From an uncultured beta proteobacterium (GTDB taxonomy: Bacteria; Pseudomonadota; Gammaproteobacteria; Burkholderiales; Burkholderiaceae_B): a stretch of DNA of 59,021 nt. The notes beneath the pieces were generated by a model. It was not told the DNA's origin and did not search any database. It worked only from the letters and a program-made list of their open reading frames with translations. The stretch is taken from positions 1 through 59,021 of the forward strand of contig CAIZGG010000096.1 in NCBI GenBank assembly GCA_903932425.1, in the 5' to 3' direction. A program made the position numbers and the translations under genes. Shown here piece by piece: positions 1-7,537 of this stretch (position 1 is the stretch's first letter; each line of letters starts with the position of its first letter).

Positions 1-22
1 AAAAAACTACACGACATGTAGT
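1..22 (-). terminator. possible weak Rho-independent terminator at the window edge
   Basis: Read on the minus strand, ACTACA and TGTAGT form a 6-bp stem around a 5-base loop and are followed by at least six T residues. It would end transcription of the gene reading off the left edge. The stem is short and AT-rich, and the sequence stops here, so this is tentative. Confidence 0.3.
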
Positions 23-641
23 CTGACACAGGGGGGTATTGAGCCAGCTCTGTTTTATTTGAGTTTTGATGGCATTTCTGTCTGCGACTTTTGCTCCAGT
101 TACCATTTTCATGCCAGTAATGAATTTTCACCCGTGAACTGGGAGCGTATTTAGGCATCGCTGTCTGGGGTTCGTATTCAACCCAGTTAACACCCGATTT
201 CTGATACATGTGATACAGAAAAGTATGCTCAAAATTAGCCGCTAGAAAATAGCAAGCACCAAAATCTTGATAAATCTCTGGTTTGACATAGGTCAGCCAT
301 TTTCTCCAGCGCAAGGCGATGGTATCTTGCAAAAAATAGTAAAAACTAAAAATAGGGATCGCTGCGGTCAAAATATATCCGTAGCGCCAGATCGAGCCCC
401 AAAAGCGAGAGCCGTCTTTGTCAGCCAGTGCAGAAATGAATTCGCCTGACTCGCGATTGAACATCACACTGCTAACGGTTTGCAAGAACAATAGAGCGGC
501 GAGTAGGCCGAGTCCTGCCAAGAGCGACCAACGGTGTTCTGAGACACAGTATGGTCTGGCGATTGTTAGAAAGTGTCGCCACAGCTGGCGATTGATAGCG
601 GGCGGCTTAGGTGGGCTGACGGGGTCTTTTTTTTCATGCAA
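1..641 (-). CDS. N-terminal fragment of an SbmA/BacA-like (YddA-type) ABC permease, partial and probably truncated
   Basis: An open minus-strand frame runs from a TTG at 641 off the left edge with no stop. GGAGAG lies about 5 bases upstream of the TTG, which decides the start. Residues 1-117 match the start of the YddA/SbmA-type permease-ATPase family: a basic N-terminus, an ARPY segment, two membrane helices (about 38-55 and 85-105), and the family hallmark RWRKWLT at 111-117. Homologues should then continue with a DYYLNRW-like segment. Here, from about position 291, the sequence becomes an unrelated, His/Lys/Asn-rich tail of about 97 residues that I do not recognise. No ATPase domain is visible. 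The simplest reading is a gene broken by deletion or rearrangement. A novel C-terminus cannot be excluded because the end is outside the window. Confidence 0.6.
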   Translation of the reverse strand, partial: MHEKKDPVSPPKPPAINRQLWRHFLTIARPYCVSEHRWSLLAGLGLLAALLFLQTVSSVMFNRESGEFISALADKDGSRFWGSIWRYGYILTAAIPIFSFYYFLQDTIALRWRKWLTYVKPEIYQDFGACYFLAANFEHTFLYHMYQKSGVNWVEYEPQTAMPKYAPSSRVKIHYWHENGNWSKSRRQKCHQNSNKTELAQYPPVSDYMSCSF

Positions 642-686
642 CGGGCCTCTCCATCTACTGCCCCAGTATCCCGGATAAGTGGAGGA

Positions 687-712
687 GACTCCGTGCGCTG
701 TCGCACGGAGTC
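687..712. repeat. perfect 11-bp inverted repeat (hairpin) between the two minus-strand genes
   Basis: GACTCCGTGCG and CGCACGGAGTC flank a 4-base loop. The hairpin lies just past the dadA-like stop and just before the transporter fragment. Neither strand has a T-run after the stem, so it is not a classical intrinsic terminator. It could stabilise the dadA mRNA 3' end. Confidence 0.6.
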
Positions 713-785
713 AGGCAAAAGAATCTCGACCATTGCGGCGAAAGGCTCTTCGGACCAAGACCCTTGCGCCGCACCTTCGGCCGAT

Positions 786-2054
786 TTAAGCAAGCGCAGG
801 CGTTGGCGAACCTGCCGACTTTGTGCTTGATACCGATTGATTTGCAGCATCAATGATGCCGCTTACCATGTCGGCTGTCACAGCAGATAATGTCCAACCC
901 AGGTGGCCATGCCCAGTGTTGTAAAAAACGTTAGCATGACGGCCACGTCCGATACGAGGCATCATGTTTGGCATCATCGGACGCAAACCAGCCCACGGCA
1001 CCACTTGCCTGGTGTTGACCCCCGGAAAGCATTGCTCGACCCAATCAATCAGCGGACGAATGCGGTCAGCGCGAATGTCTTTGTTGTACCCATTGAACTC
1101 TGCAGTGCCCGCGACACGAAATCGATCGAGCCCTAGGCGACTTGTGACGAGTTTTGTTTCGTCATCCAGCAAACTGACTTGAGGCGCTGAAGCTTGACTT
1201 TGTGCATCGAGCAAGTTGACTGTAATTGAGTAGCCTTTGACGGGATAAACGTTGACACGATCGCCGAGTTGCGATGCTAGGTTGCGACTGGCCACACCCG
1301 CACACACAACGACGCTATCAAATGTAAGGTCTTGGCGGTTCTGTTCTTGTTCAAGCGTGATCGTCGCTTGCGTACCGTTGCTTTGCACGCGCGTGACGTC
1401 GTGCCCGAAAAGCATCTTTACGCCCAAACGCTCTGCAGCCGCGGCAATGCCGACCGTAAATTTATGAATATCACCGGTGCAGTCGCTTTCGGTAAAGTAG
1501 CCCCCATAATAATTGCCCGCAAGAGTTGGTTCAATCGCACGCATTTCGTCAGGGGTCACTGCACGACGCTCAAGCCCACCCGCCGCGAGCAGCGTTGAGA
1601 CTTTACCCGCATGCTCAAAACCTTTCTTATCGCGATAGATATGGAGGATGCCTAGTTTTTTTAAATCAAAGTCAATGCTTTCGTTTTGTGCCCAAGTAAA
1701 TAAATGATCTCGGGCAGCGATCGCGAGTTTGGTTGTTTCGATTGTGTTTTTACGATAGTTGGGAAGGTTGCCAATAAATTCTGCAAACCAAGAAAATTTG
1801 TGCCAGCTCGGTTTTGGATTGACGAGTAAGGGCGCGTCACTTTTCAGCATCCATTTCATCCCCTTGAGGATGGTCGACCAGTGATTCCAAACTTCAGCGT
1901 TTGAGGCAGAGAGTTGCCCACCGTTCGCGAACGAGGTCTCCATCGCCGAGTAGCGATGTTTTTCAATGAGGGTGACTTGATAGCCGCGTTTTGCTAAAGC
2001 ATAGGCTGTGGTTGCGCCAGTAATGCCACCACCGATAACAGCGATTGATTTCAT
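786..2054 (-). CDS. dadA: DadA-family FAD-dependent D-amino-acid dehydrogenase
   Basis: The predicted enzyme oxidises an amino acid to the 2-oxo (or glyoxylate) product plus ammonia and passes electrons from FAD to the respiratory chain. The N-terminus has the dinucleotide-binding signature (GGGITG at residues 8-13) and an acidic strand end (LIEKH). A DAO-type catalytic domain follows, and near the C-terminus the AGLRPMMPNMMPRIGRG and NTGHGHLGWTLS segments are typical of DadA. I chose the ATG at 2054 because GGAG lies 9 bases upstream; an in-frame TTG at 2069 has no ribosome site. A tandem glycine riboswitch sits directly upstream and no other gene is in the transcription unit. The regulation suggests glycine itself, or a glycine-linked amino acid, may be the physiological substrate. 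The family call is firm; the substrate is inferred. Confidence 0.85.
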   Translation of the reverse strand: MKSIAVIGGGITGATTAYALAKRGYQVTLIEKHRYSAMETSFANGGQLSASNAEVWNHWSTILKGMKWMLKSDAPLLVNPKPSWHKFSWFAEFIGNLPNYRKNTIETTKLAIAARDHLFTWAQNESIDFDLKKLGILHIYRDKKGFEHAGKVSTLLAAGGLERRAVTPDEMRAIEPTLAGNYYGGYFTESDCTGDIHKFTVGIAAAAERLGVKMLFGHDVTRVQSNGTQATITLEQEQNRQDLTFDSVVVCAGVASRNLASQLGDRVNVYPVKGYSITVNLLDAQSQASAPQVSLLDDETKLVTSRLGLDRFRVAGTAEFNGYNKDIRADRIRPLIDWVEQCFPGVNTRQVVPWAGLRPMMPNMMPRIGRGRHANVFYNTGHGHLGWTLSAVTADMVSGIIDAANQSVSSTKSAGSPTPALA

Positions 2055-2111
2055 GAGAGCGAGCTCCAAACGTCGATAGGGTTGGGTGCGAAAACCAAAT
2101 GTTTTCTACAC

Positions 2112-2301
2112 GCCCCCTCTGTTTGGTACCTGAGAGATTCACATCCAGCGAAATTGGATGTTTGCTCCTGCGGTGAGCCGTATGACGAATAGCGGCCGCT
2201 CTTCAGAGTGCAAGATCTAGATCGGTCCTTTTGCCTGAGAGTTTCCGGGGCGGTTGCTCCTTCGGCGCCTGATGCTGAGTCAGCATTTAGGGCTCTCCCG
2301 A
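2112..2301 (-). promoter_or_regulatory. tandem glycine riboswitch (two aptamers)
   Basis: Read on the minus strand there are two consecutive glycine aptamers. The first starts with GGGAGAGC and contains GCCGAAGGAGCAACCGCC and CTCTCAGGCAAAAGGACC. A short linker (GATCTAGATC) leads to the second, which has CCGCAGGAGCAAAC, a perfect CATCCAATTTCGCTGGATG hairpin, and AATCTCTCAGGTACC. These are the conserved cores of the cooperative gcvT-type glycine riboswitch. About 57 bases separate the last core from the dadA-like ATG. They hold a small GAAAAC/GTTTTC stem but no clear terminator, so control may be at translation or by a structure I cannot fold by eye. Confidence 0.93.
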
Positions 2302-2485
2302 TCGAGATTTGAAACTGATTATTACACGGGTTGATTGTTTTTGGCTAGTCTGCAAGGTGTTCAGCTCAAGCCGTTTACAGGTGTGGATCTTTCTTTTTTG
2401 CCGTAGCGATGATCCCAAGAAAAATAGTGTGTATGTGATAAATGGTATCAACTAAGCACATCGCGTGTTCACACTCACGTGCCGA
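2302..2485. other. intergenic stretch upstream of the riboswitch
   Basis: This should hold the promoter of the riboswitch/dadA transcript on the minus strand. A TGTAATAAT-like -10 is visible near 2320, but there is no convincing -35. Nothing else was recognised. Confidence 0.4.
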
Positions 2486-3448
2486 TCACTCGGGCTTAAT
2501 GCCCGCACTTTGCAAAGCCTTTTGCCAAACCACGAGCTGATCTTTGACAATCGCATCAAGATCTTCGGGTGTGCCTGCTGCGCTTTCCATTGACTGGCGC
2601 TCGAGTTGCTCGCGCACCTCGGGCATCTTCAGTACTGCATTGAGTTCTTTATTAAGAAGATCAACAATCGGCCTTGGCATTTTCGCAGGGCCGACTAGCG
2701 CCATCCAGCTGATGTTTGTGAAATTTGGTAAGCCCGCTTCTGCCATCGTTGGGACCTCAGGGAATATGGGGCTACGCTTATCAAGCACGACACCTAACGG
2801 CCGTAATCTGTTTTCTTTAATGAAGCCCGTTGAGGTCGCCGGTGAGGTAAAGGCGAGCTGTATGCGATTAGCGAGTAAGTCAGCGGTTTGCTCGGGTTCG
2901 CCTTTATAAGATACCTGCACGATGTCGACTTTGCCTAAGGTTTTAAGCTGTGTTCCATAAATCAACGCCGCCGTGTGTCCAGACCCAAAGTTCAATTTGC
3001 CTGGGTTCGCGCGTGCATAGGCAAGCAGCTCGTTCAGGTTTTTGACTGGTAACTCTTGGTTGACCAACAAAAAATGTGTGAAGTTACCGATAAATCCGAT
3101 AGAGGTGAAATCGGTCAACACGTTGTAAGGCGGGTCTTTCATTAAAAAGGGCACACCCGCTAACGGACTATTGGTGCCCATCATCAGGGTATAGCCGTCG
3201 GGCGCAGCCCGTGCAATAAACTGACCTGCGATCGCGCCATTTGCGCCGGCCTTGTTTTCGACAACGACGTTTTGGCCTAAGCGTTGCGAGAGCTTTGGAG
3301 CGATCACGCGGGTCAGGGTGTCGGTCACCGAACCCGCCGGAAATGGAATGATCAGGCGTATGGGTTTTTCTGGATATTGCGCATACGCCGCAGCCGAGGC
3401 GAAGGCGAGGGTGCATGCTGCAACAAAAGTCGTGATCCGTTTATACAT
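2486..3448 (-). CDS. Bug-family (TctC-like) periplasmic binding protein 1
   Basis: A 320-residue extracytoplasmic binding protein of the tripartite tricarboxylate transporter (TTT) receptor family. These usually bind carboxylates and deliver them to a TctA/TctB permease or act in sensing. An N-terminal signal peptide ends near residue 23 (AYA-Q). It is followed by the family signature: YPEKPIRLIIPFPAGS, then VVENKAGANGAIAG and APDGYTLMMGTN. No tctA or tctB is nearby, so this is an orphan receptor, the usual state in Burkholderiales. It is transcribed divergently from the SDR gene at 3696 across about 250 bp. The ligand cannot be read from the sequence; the SDR neighbour could belong to the same catabolic route. 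Confidence 0.93.
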   Translation of the reverse strand: MYKRITTFVAACTLAFASAAAYAQYPEKPIRLIIPFPAGSVTDTLTRVIAPKLSQRLGQNVVVENKAGANGAIAGQFIARAAPDGYTLMMGTNSPLAGVPFLMKDPPYNVLTDFTSIGFIGNFTHFLLVNQELPVKNLNELLAYARANPGKLNFGSGHTAALIYGTQLKTLGKVDIVQVSYKGEPEQTADLLANRIQLAFTSPATSTGFIKENRLRPLGVVLDKRSPIFPEVPTMAEAGLPNFTNISWMALVGPAKMPRPIVDLLNKELNAVLKMPEVREQLERQSMESAAGTPEDLDAIVKDQLVVWQKALQSAGIKPE

Positions 3449-3695
3449 GGTTCGTCTCGTTTGTTTTTTATCTTTTTAAAAATTGGTGAGCGCATGACTT
3501 GAAGCAGTTGCTTTGATGTCCGCATACCTTTATAAACTCATCATAATACAAACTGCGGTGGTGATTTCTATGAAACCATGCCCTCCTGTTTTGCTGGGCG
3601 ACTTGCGTCAAACCACGACTTCGTTTTTTAGAAGCCCGCGTTTGTGAGGGGACAGTTCCTGATTTTTTATACAAGAATTCAAAAGGTCAAATAAC
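3449..3695. promoter_or_regulatory. divergent intergenic region between Bug 1 and the SDR
   Basis: About 247 bp separate two divergent starts, so promoters for both genes must lie here. I see no strong operator palindrome. Short open frames inside it look like chance. Confidence 0.35.
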
Positions 3696-4544
3696 ATGAC
3701 AGCAAACATTTCAAACGCCCGTGTTGCGCTGATTACCGGTGCAGGTAAGGGCATTGGCAAGGCAATGGCTTTGGGTTTGCTTGCACAGGGCATGCGCATA
3801 GCTGCAGTCGATCGTGATGAGCAAAGCTTGCTTGCGCTTAAACATTTAGCCAAGCAATCAGGACACGCCGAACACCTAGAACTTTTCACAGAAGATCTCA
3901 CGCAGTTCGACGCAGTGTCTTTGTTAGACCGGGCCCAAGACCGCCTAGGTCGTATCAATATATTGATCAACAACGCGGGTCTCGGTCAGGGGCAAGTTCG
4001 CAACGACTACCATCGGCACCCACCGAAGTTTTACGATGTCACTCCCGAGCAATGGATGAACGCGATCGCAGTCAACGCGAATGCGGTTTTTTTGCTCAGT
4101 CAGGTTGTCGCTAAACGAATGCTTGAGGATGGCTGGGGTCGCATCATCAACGTGACGACAAGTTTAGGTACCATGCTCAGAGAGGGCTACTGTCCCTATG
4201 GCCCGACCAAGGCTGCTGCCGAGGGGCTCAGCGCGGTCATGGCAAGCGACCTAAAGGGATCCGGCGTGACGGTGAACGTTTTGATACCGGGTGGCATTGT
4301 GAACACACCCATGATTCCTGGGGAGGCCCCCTTCTTGCGAGACGAGCTGATTCAACCCGAGGCGATGTTGCCGCCCCTATATTGGTTGTGTTCTAGCGAG
4401 GCGGATGACGTGACCGGCTTACGGTTTTTGGCAAATCGGTGGGATGACAGCCTGGTGGGCGCCGCGGCGGCAAAACTGGCGGGTGCACCGATTGGCTGGA
4501 AGGATCTTGCCGTTTTACCCGTCACGCCGAAGTTCAAATCCTGA
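3696..4544 (+). CDS. short-chain dehydrogenase/reductase (SDR)
   Basis: A classical NAD(P)-dependent SDR of 282 residues. The cofactor motif TGAGKGIG is near residue 15, the structural NNAG near residue 90, and the active site is a Ser in NVTTS followed by Tyr-x-x-x-Lys in the YGPTK segment. A tail of about 40 residues after the core is longer than in the smallest SDRs. The upstream spacer carries only a weak AAGG, so the start depends on the conserved N-terminus. It probably oxidises or reduces a hydroxyl group in a catabolic pathway fed by the divergent Bug receptor. The substrate is unknown. Confidence 0.85.
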   Translation: MTANISNARVALITGAGKGIGKAMALGLLAQGMRIAAVDRDEQSLLALKHLAKQSGHAEHLELFTEDLTQFDAVSLLDRAQDRLGRINILINNAGLGQGQVRNDYHRHPPKFYDVTPEQWMNAIAVNANAVFLLSQVVAKRMLEDGWGRIINVTTSLGTMLREGYCPYGPTKAAAEGLSAVMASDLKGSGVTVNVLIPGGIVNTPMIPGEAPFLRDELIQPEAMLPPLYWLCSSEADDVTGLRFLANRWDDSLVGAAAAKLAGAPIGWKDLAVLPVTPKFKS

Positions 4545-4738
4545 TGTTGCGATTGCTGTATCGCAGGCATCTGGTCGGTTAGGTTCAAGCGCGTAATCAA
4601 GAAGGGGCTGTCACGCCTCTCTCTTAGGTGCGCTAACAGACGGAAGCCGAAGTTCTTGTTGCATAACATCGGGCTCAGGAGTCGGACCGACATCGTTGTC
4701 GAATCCGAATCATCCCAACGTTTTGCAAAGGAATCATC

Positions 4739-5122
4739 ATGAAAACACTGAAAATTACCCTTATCGCGGCCGCACTCAGCCTTGCCTTTAATGCCAGCTC
4801 ATTTGCGCAAGGGATGTCTAAAACTGCTCATCAGGCAGCAGAAGAGAAGATCGAGGCCGAATACAAATCTGCCAAAACTGGATGCAATTCTCTTGCAGGC
4901 AACGCCAAGAATATTTGTTTGGCCGAGGCCAAGGGCAAAGAGTCTGTTGCTAAGTCTGAGTTGGAAGTTGAATACAAACCGAGTGCCAAAGCGCGCTACG
5001 AGGTGCGTATGGCCAAGGCTGAGGGTGACTATAAAGTTGCCAAGGAGAAGTGCAATGCCTTTGCCGATGCAGCTAAGGATAAATGCCTTGCTGACGCCAA
5101 GGCGGCATTTGATAAGAAGTAA
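4739..5122 (+). CDS. small secreted Lys/Ala-rich protein with a repeated Cys motif
   Basis: A 127-residue protein with a clear signal peptide (cleavage after SSFA, about residue 23) and AAGGA 9 bases before the ATG. The mature part is helical, rich in Ala, Lys and Glu, and contains two copies of a C-N-x4-A-x-x-x-C-L-A-[ED]-A-K unit, near residues 49-65 and 105-121, linked by charged helices. The two Cys pairs could form disulfides in the periplasm. Similar small proteins are common in Burkholderiales and usually remain uncharacterised; some databases label them as TolA-like envelope proteins. I do not assign a function. It stands alone and is followed by a long hairpin. Confidence 0.75.
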   Translation: MKTLKITLIAAALSLAFNASSFAQGMSKTAHQAAEEKIEAEYKSAKTGCNSLAGNAKNICLAEAKGKESVAKSELEVEYKPSAKARYEVRMAKAEGDYKVAKEKCNAFADAAKDKCLADAKAAFDKK

Positions 5123-5203
5123 TACAACTTTTGCACTGTTAGCTTAAGTTGCACGTTTGGCTGAATCGGGCAGGGTATTGCAGTTATAACTGTCAGCGCT
5201 AAT

Positions 5204-5239
5204 TTCAACGCGTCATATAGATTCAACGCGTAATAAGAC
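5204..5239. repeat. two tandem copies of an 18-bp unit beginning TTCAACGCGT
   Basis: TTCAACGCGT occurs at 5204 and again at 5222, each followed by a similar AT-rich 8 bases. The pair lies immediately before the large hairpin at 5235. The purpose is unknown. Confidence 0.5.
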
Positions 5240-5282
5240 AGCAGCCTCTTGCATGGTGATCCATACAAGAGGCTGCTGTCTT
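5235..5282. terminator. perfect 17-bp hairpin, probable bidirectional terminator
   Basis: AAGACAGCAGCCTCTTG and CAAGAGGCTGCTGTCTT are exact reverse complements around a 14-base loop. The hairpin lies between the plus-strand secreted protein and the 3' end of the minus-strand cupin, so it could end transcripts from both sides. T-runs next to the stem are short on both strands, so termination may be modest. Confidence 0.7.
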
Positions 5283-5332
5283 TGACTCGCTAAAAAAGTT
5301 TTGAGTCTGTCTCAGTTCACGAACGCGCGATC

Positions 5333-5755
5333 CTATTCAACGTAAAACTCTGTGCCATTGGCAAAGATATTGGGTTTCATAAACATACCTAATAAAACAG
5401 CACCGTTCGGTGAGTAGGCCTGATGGACGTTGCCACCCGGACGCCATACGAATTGGCCGGCCGACGCTGCGCCGTCTAAGTCGACAAGGCTACCTTCGAT
5501 GATCCAGGTTTGTTCAAGTGCGGCATGCTCGTGTAAGGGCACAATCGCACCGGGCTCCATCTTAAACAGAATACTTGAGATGCCAGAGGCAGGGTCGGCG
5601 AACAAGACCTTCGAACTGATGCCGGGAAACTTAGAGGGTACCCACTCCATCTTGGCTGGATCGACGAGCGTTGATTTTAAGTGGGCGGGTAATTTTTGAG
5701 GGTCTAGCCAACCTTCTGGCACTTTCGGTCTTAGTGCGGCTTCAGCAGCATTCAT
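5333..5755 (-). CDS. ChrR-like cupin protein
   Basis: A 140-residue single-domain cupin. The metal-binding motif 1 is visible as the PLHEH segment followed by Glu (ALEQTWIIEG). A second His lies in GGNVHQAYSPNG, near residue 110. The N-terminal 40 residues are a short extension typical of cupins related to the anti-sigma factor ChrR, without the anti-sigma domain. GGAGA before the ATG supports the start. It lies just downstream of a Bug receptor on the same strand (gap about 55 bp) and may be co-transcribed. It could be a small dioxygenase, isomerase or sensor. Confidence 0.8.
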   Translation of the reverse strand: MNAAEAALRPKVPEGWLDPQKLPAHLKSTLVDPAKMEWVPSKFPGISSKVLFADPASGISSILFKMEPGAIVPLHEHAALEQTWIIEGSLVDLDGAASAGQFVWRPGGNVHQAYSPNGAVLLGMFMKPNIFANGTEFYVE

Positions 5756-5810
5756 ATTTGTCTCCGGTTTGTAGGTTAATTGGTATAGATTTAATTTAGG
5801 CGTTTTGGGT

Positions 5811-6815
5811 TTACTTATCGAGCGTGATGTTTCTGCTTCGAATAATCTCGCCTAAGTCTTTTTCACTTTTAATAAACTGCGCCTTAAATTGAGCGGGCGT
5901 GCTGGGGCTAGGGATATAGCCGCGCGAATTCAAGTCATTGGCAATGGTCGGGTTATCTAGCGCAATTTTTATCTCTGCCGCTAATTTCGCCACGAGGGGC
6001 GCAGGTGTGCCTTTGGGCAGAATCACGCCCTGGTAGCTGTACAAGTCGAAACCAGGAAAACCAGATTCTGCAATGGTCGGCAGGTCTGGTAGTTGCGTAA
6101 TCCGGGTTGCGGTCGAAACGGCAAGTGGCTTGAGTTTGCCCGCTTGAATTTGTGGCAAGGCAGAGCCAAGATCGGTAAAAAGCAGATCGATGAAACCACC
6201 TAGCAACGCATTAATCGCTAAAGGTGCGCCCGCGTAAGGAACATGTAACGGCGTCGCTTTGAGTCGGCCGGCCAACGCCTCCATGGTCAGGTGATTCATA
6301 CTGCCATTTCCCCAACTACCGTAACTCATTTTCTTTTCATTTTTTTGAATATACGCAACGAGCTCTTTCATCGTGCTGACAGGTAAATCGTTACGAGCCA
6401 ACAGAACCAAAGGTGTCTTCACCAATGAGCTTACAAATTCAAAATCTTGATTGGCGACGTAAGGCAACTCTTTGTATAACGAGGTGTTCGCCGCAAGTTG
6501 ATCCGCGGTTTGCATCGCAGAGTAGCCGTCTGCCGGTAATTTACTCAGCGCCTGAGTCGCGATAATGGTGTTGCCGCCGCCTCGGTTTTCGACAATAAAC
6601 GGTTGCTTGAGGTTTGTTGACATATTCTGAGTAACAATCCGCGCCACGATATCGGTCCCGCCACCTGGTCCGTACGGCACAAGCCATTTGATAGGGCGAT
6701 CTGGATAGTTCTGCGCCTGTGTAAGGCTTGGAGCGATCGATAGGCCAGCAACGATCGCCGCTAAGACTGTTATCCCGCGCCGCTTAATATTTAACTTGAA
6801 GCCTTTCTTCAACAT
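5811..6815 (-). CDS. Bug-family periplasmic binding protein 2
   Basis: 334 residues. A strongly basic N-terminus and signal peptide end near LTQAQ (about residue 34), then NYPDRPIKWLVPYGPGGGTD and VENRGGGNT. Of the nine Bug proteins this one has an unusually Gly-rich ligand loop where the others read ENKxGAxG. AGGGA lies 9 bases upstream of the ATG. It probably forms a small operon with the cupin gene. No TTT permease genes accompany it. Confidence 0.93.
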   Translation of the reverse strand: MLKKGFKLNIKRRGITVLAAIVAGLSIAPSLTQAQNYPDRPIKWLVPYGPGGGTDIVARIVTQNMSTNLKQPFIVENRGGGNTIIATQALSKLPADGYSAMQTADQLAANTSLYKELPYVANQDFEFVSSLVKTPLVLLARNDLPVSTMKELVAYIQKNEKKMSYGSWGNGSMNHLTMEALAGRLKATPLHVPYAGAPLAINALLGGFIDLLFTDLGSALPQIQAGKLKPLAVSTATRITQLPDLPTIAESGFPGFDLYSYQGVILPKGTPAPLVAKLAAEIKIALDNPTIANDLNSRGYIPSPSTPAQFKAQFIKSEKDLGEIIRSRNITLDK

Positions 6816-7039
6816 GATTTGTCCCTTTGCTCGCTCGTTGGCGTATATTTTTTTTCATTCTAGATGCAGTCTTGACCCGAGCCGCCATCAGAAGATTGCC
6901 GCAGGTCGTAATGCCTTAAGAATGTTTATTGTTTTTACGACCCTATTGGACGTACGTCAAGATAAAAATGGAATATTTTGAATGCCGCTAGGGTTTAGGG
7001 TTGGCGCTTGCTCGAAACAAGCTTTGGCTGAAGCGGTAT
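6816..7039. other. intergenic region between the TRAP genes and Bug 2
   Basis: About 224 bp holding the end of the TRAP operon and the promoter of Bug 2 on the minus strand. The short open frames here lack ribosome sites and coding character. Nothing else was recognised. Confidence 0.35.
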
Positions 7040-7537
7040 TTATTCAGGCAAGGTTTCGCCGTGAAGTGGCTTGGCTGGACTTAAACCCAGTAACGCCTCA
7101 ACCCCAAATACCACCATCAAAAAACCAGAGATTGGTAAGCATAGGTAGGGGATGCTCATCGGGATTTGAGTGCCCGTCGCGAGCTGCATTGAGGCAAGAT
7201 CCACAAGGATGAGGCCTTGCCAGGATAAGAGCATACCGATGCCGATCGCCGCGCAAGAAGGTAAGCGATCGAGCCACTTTAACGAGAGGCCAAACTGTGC
7301 AGTTAAATCCATTCTGAAGTGTGCACCTCTGCGCACTGCCATTGCTGCGCCGCATAGGGCTGCCCAAATCATTAGAAAGCGAGCGACCTCTTCGCTCCAA
7401 GAGAAGCTAGCATTGAAGACGCTGCGCGCAAAAATATTTGCACAAACAATTAAAGTCATCGCGATGAGAGCGCCAATCGCAATAGCGCTCGTCAGACGGT
7501 AAAGTAGACCCGATATTTTTGTAATAGTTTGCATCAT
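7040..7537 (-). CDS. dctQ: TRAP transporter small permease subunit (DctQ)
   Basis: A 165-residue membrane protein with four predicted helices and the DctQ core FLMIWAALCGAAMAVRRGAHFRMD, read in pieces near residues 51-76. DctQ pairs with DctM to form the sodium-driven carboxylate importer that receives substrate from DctP. The ATG overlaps the dctM stop as TGATG, so translation is coupled. It is the last gene of the dctP-dctM-dctQ operon, an order less common than P-Q-M. Confidence 0.9.
   Translation of the reverse strand: MMQTITKISGLLYRLTSAIAIGALIAMTLIVCANIFARSVFNASFSWSEEVARFLMIWAALCGAAMAVRRGAHFRMDLTAQFGLSLKWLDRLPSCAAIGIGMLLSWQGLILVDLASMQLATGTQIPMSIPYLCLPISGFLMVVFGVEALLGLSPAKPLHGETLPE

Noticed and set aside
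7098-7400. A 100-codon antisense frame within dctQ
   Set aside because: It is a shadow of a well-supported membrane-protein gene and has no coding features.
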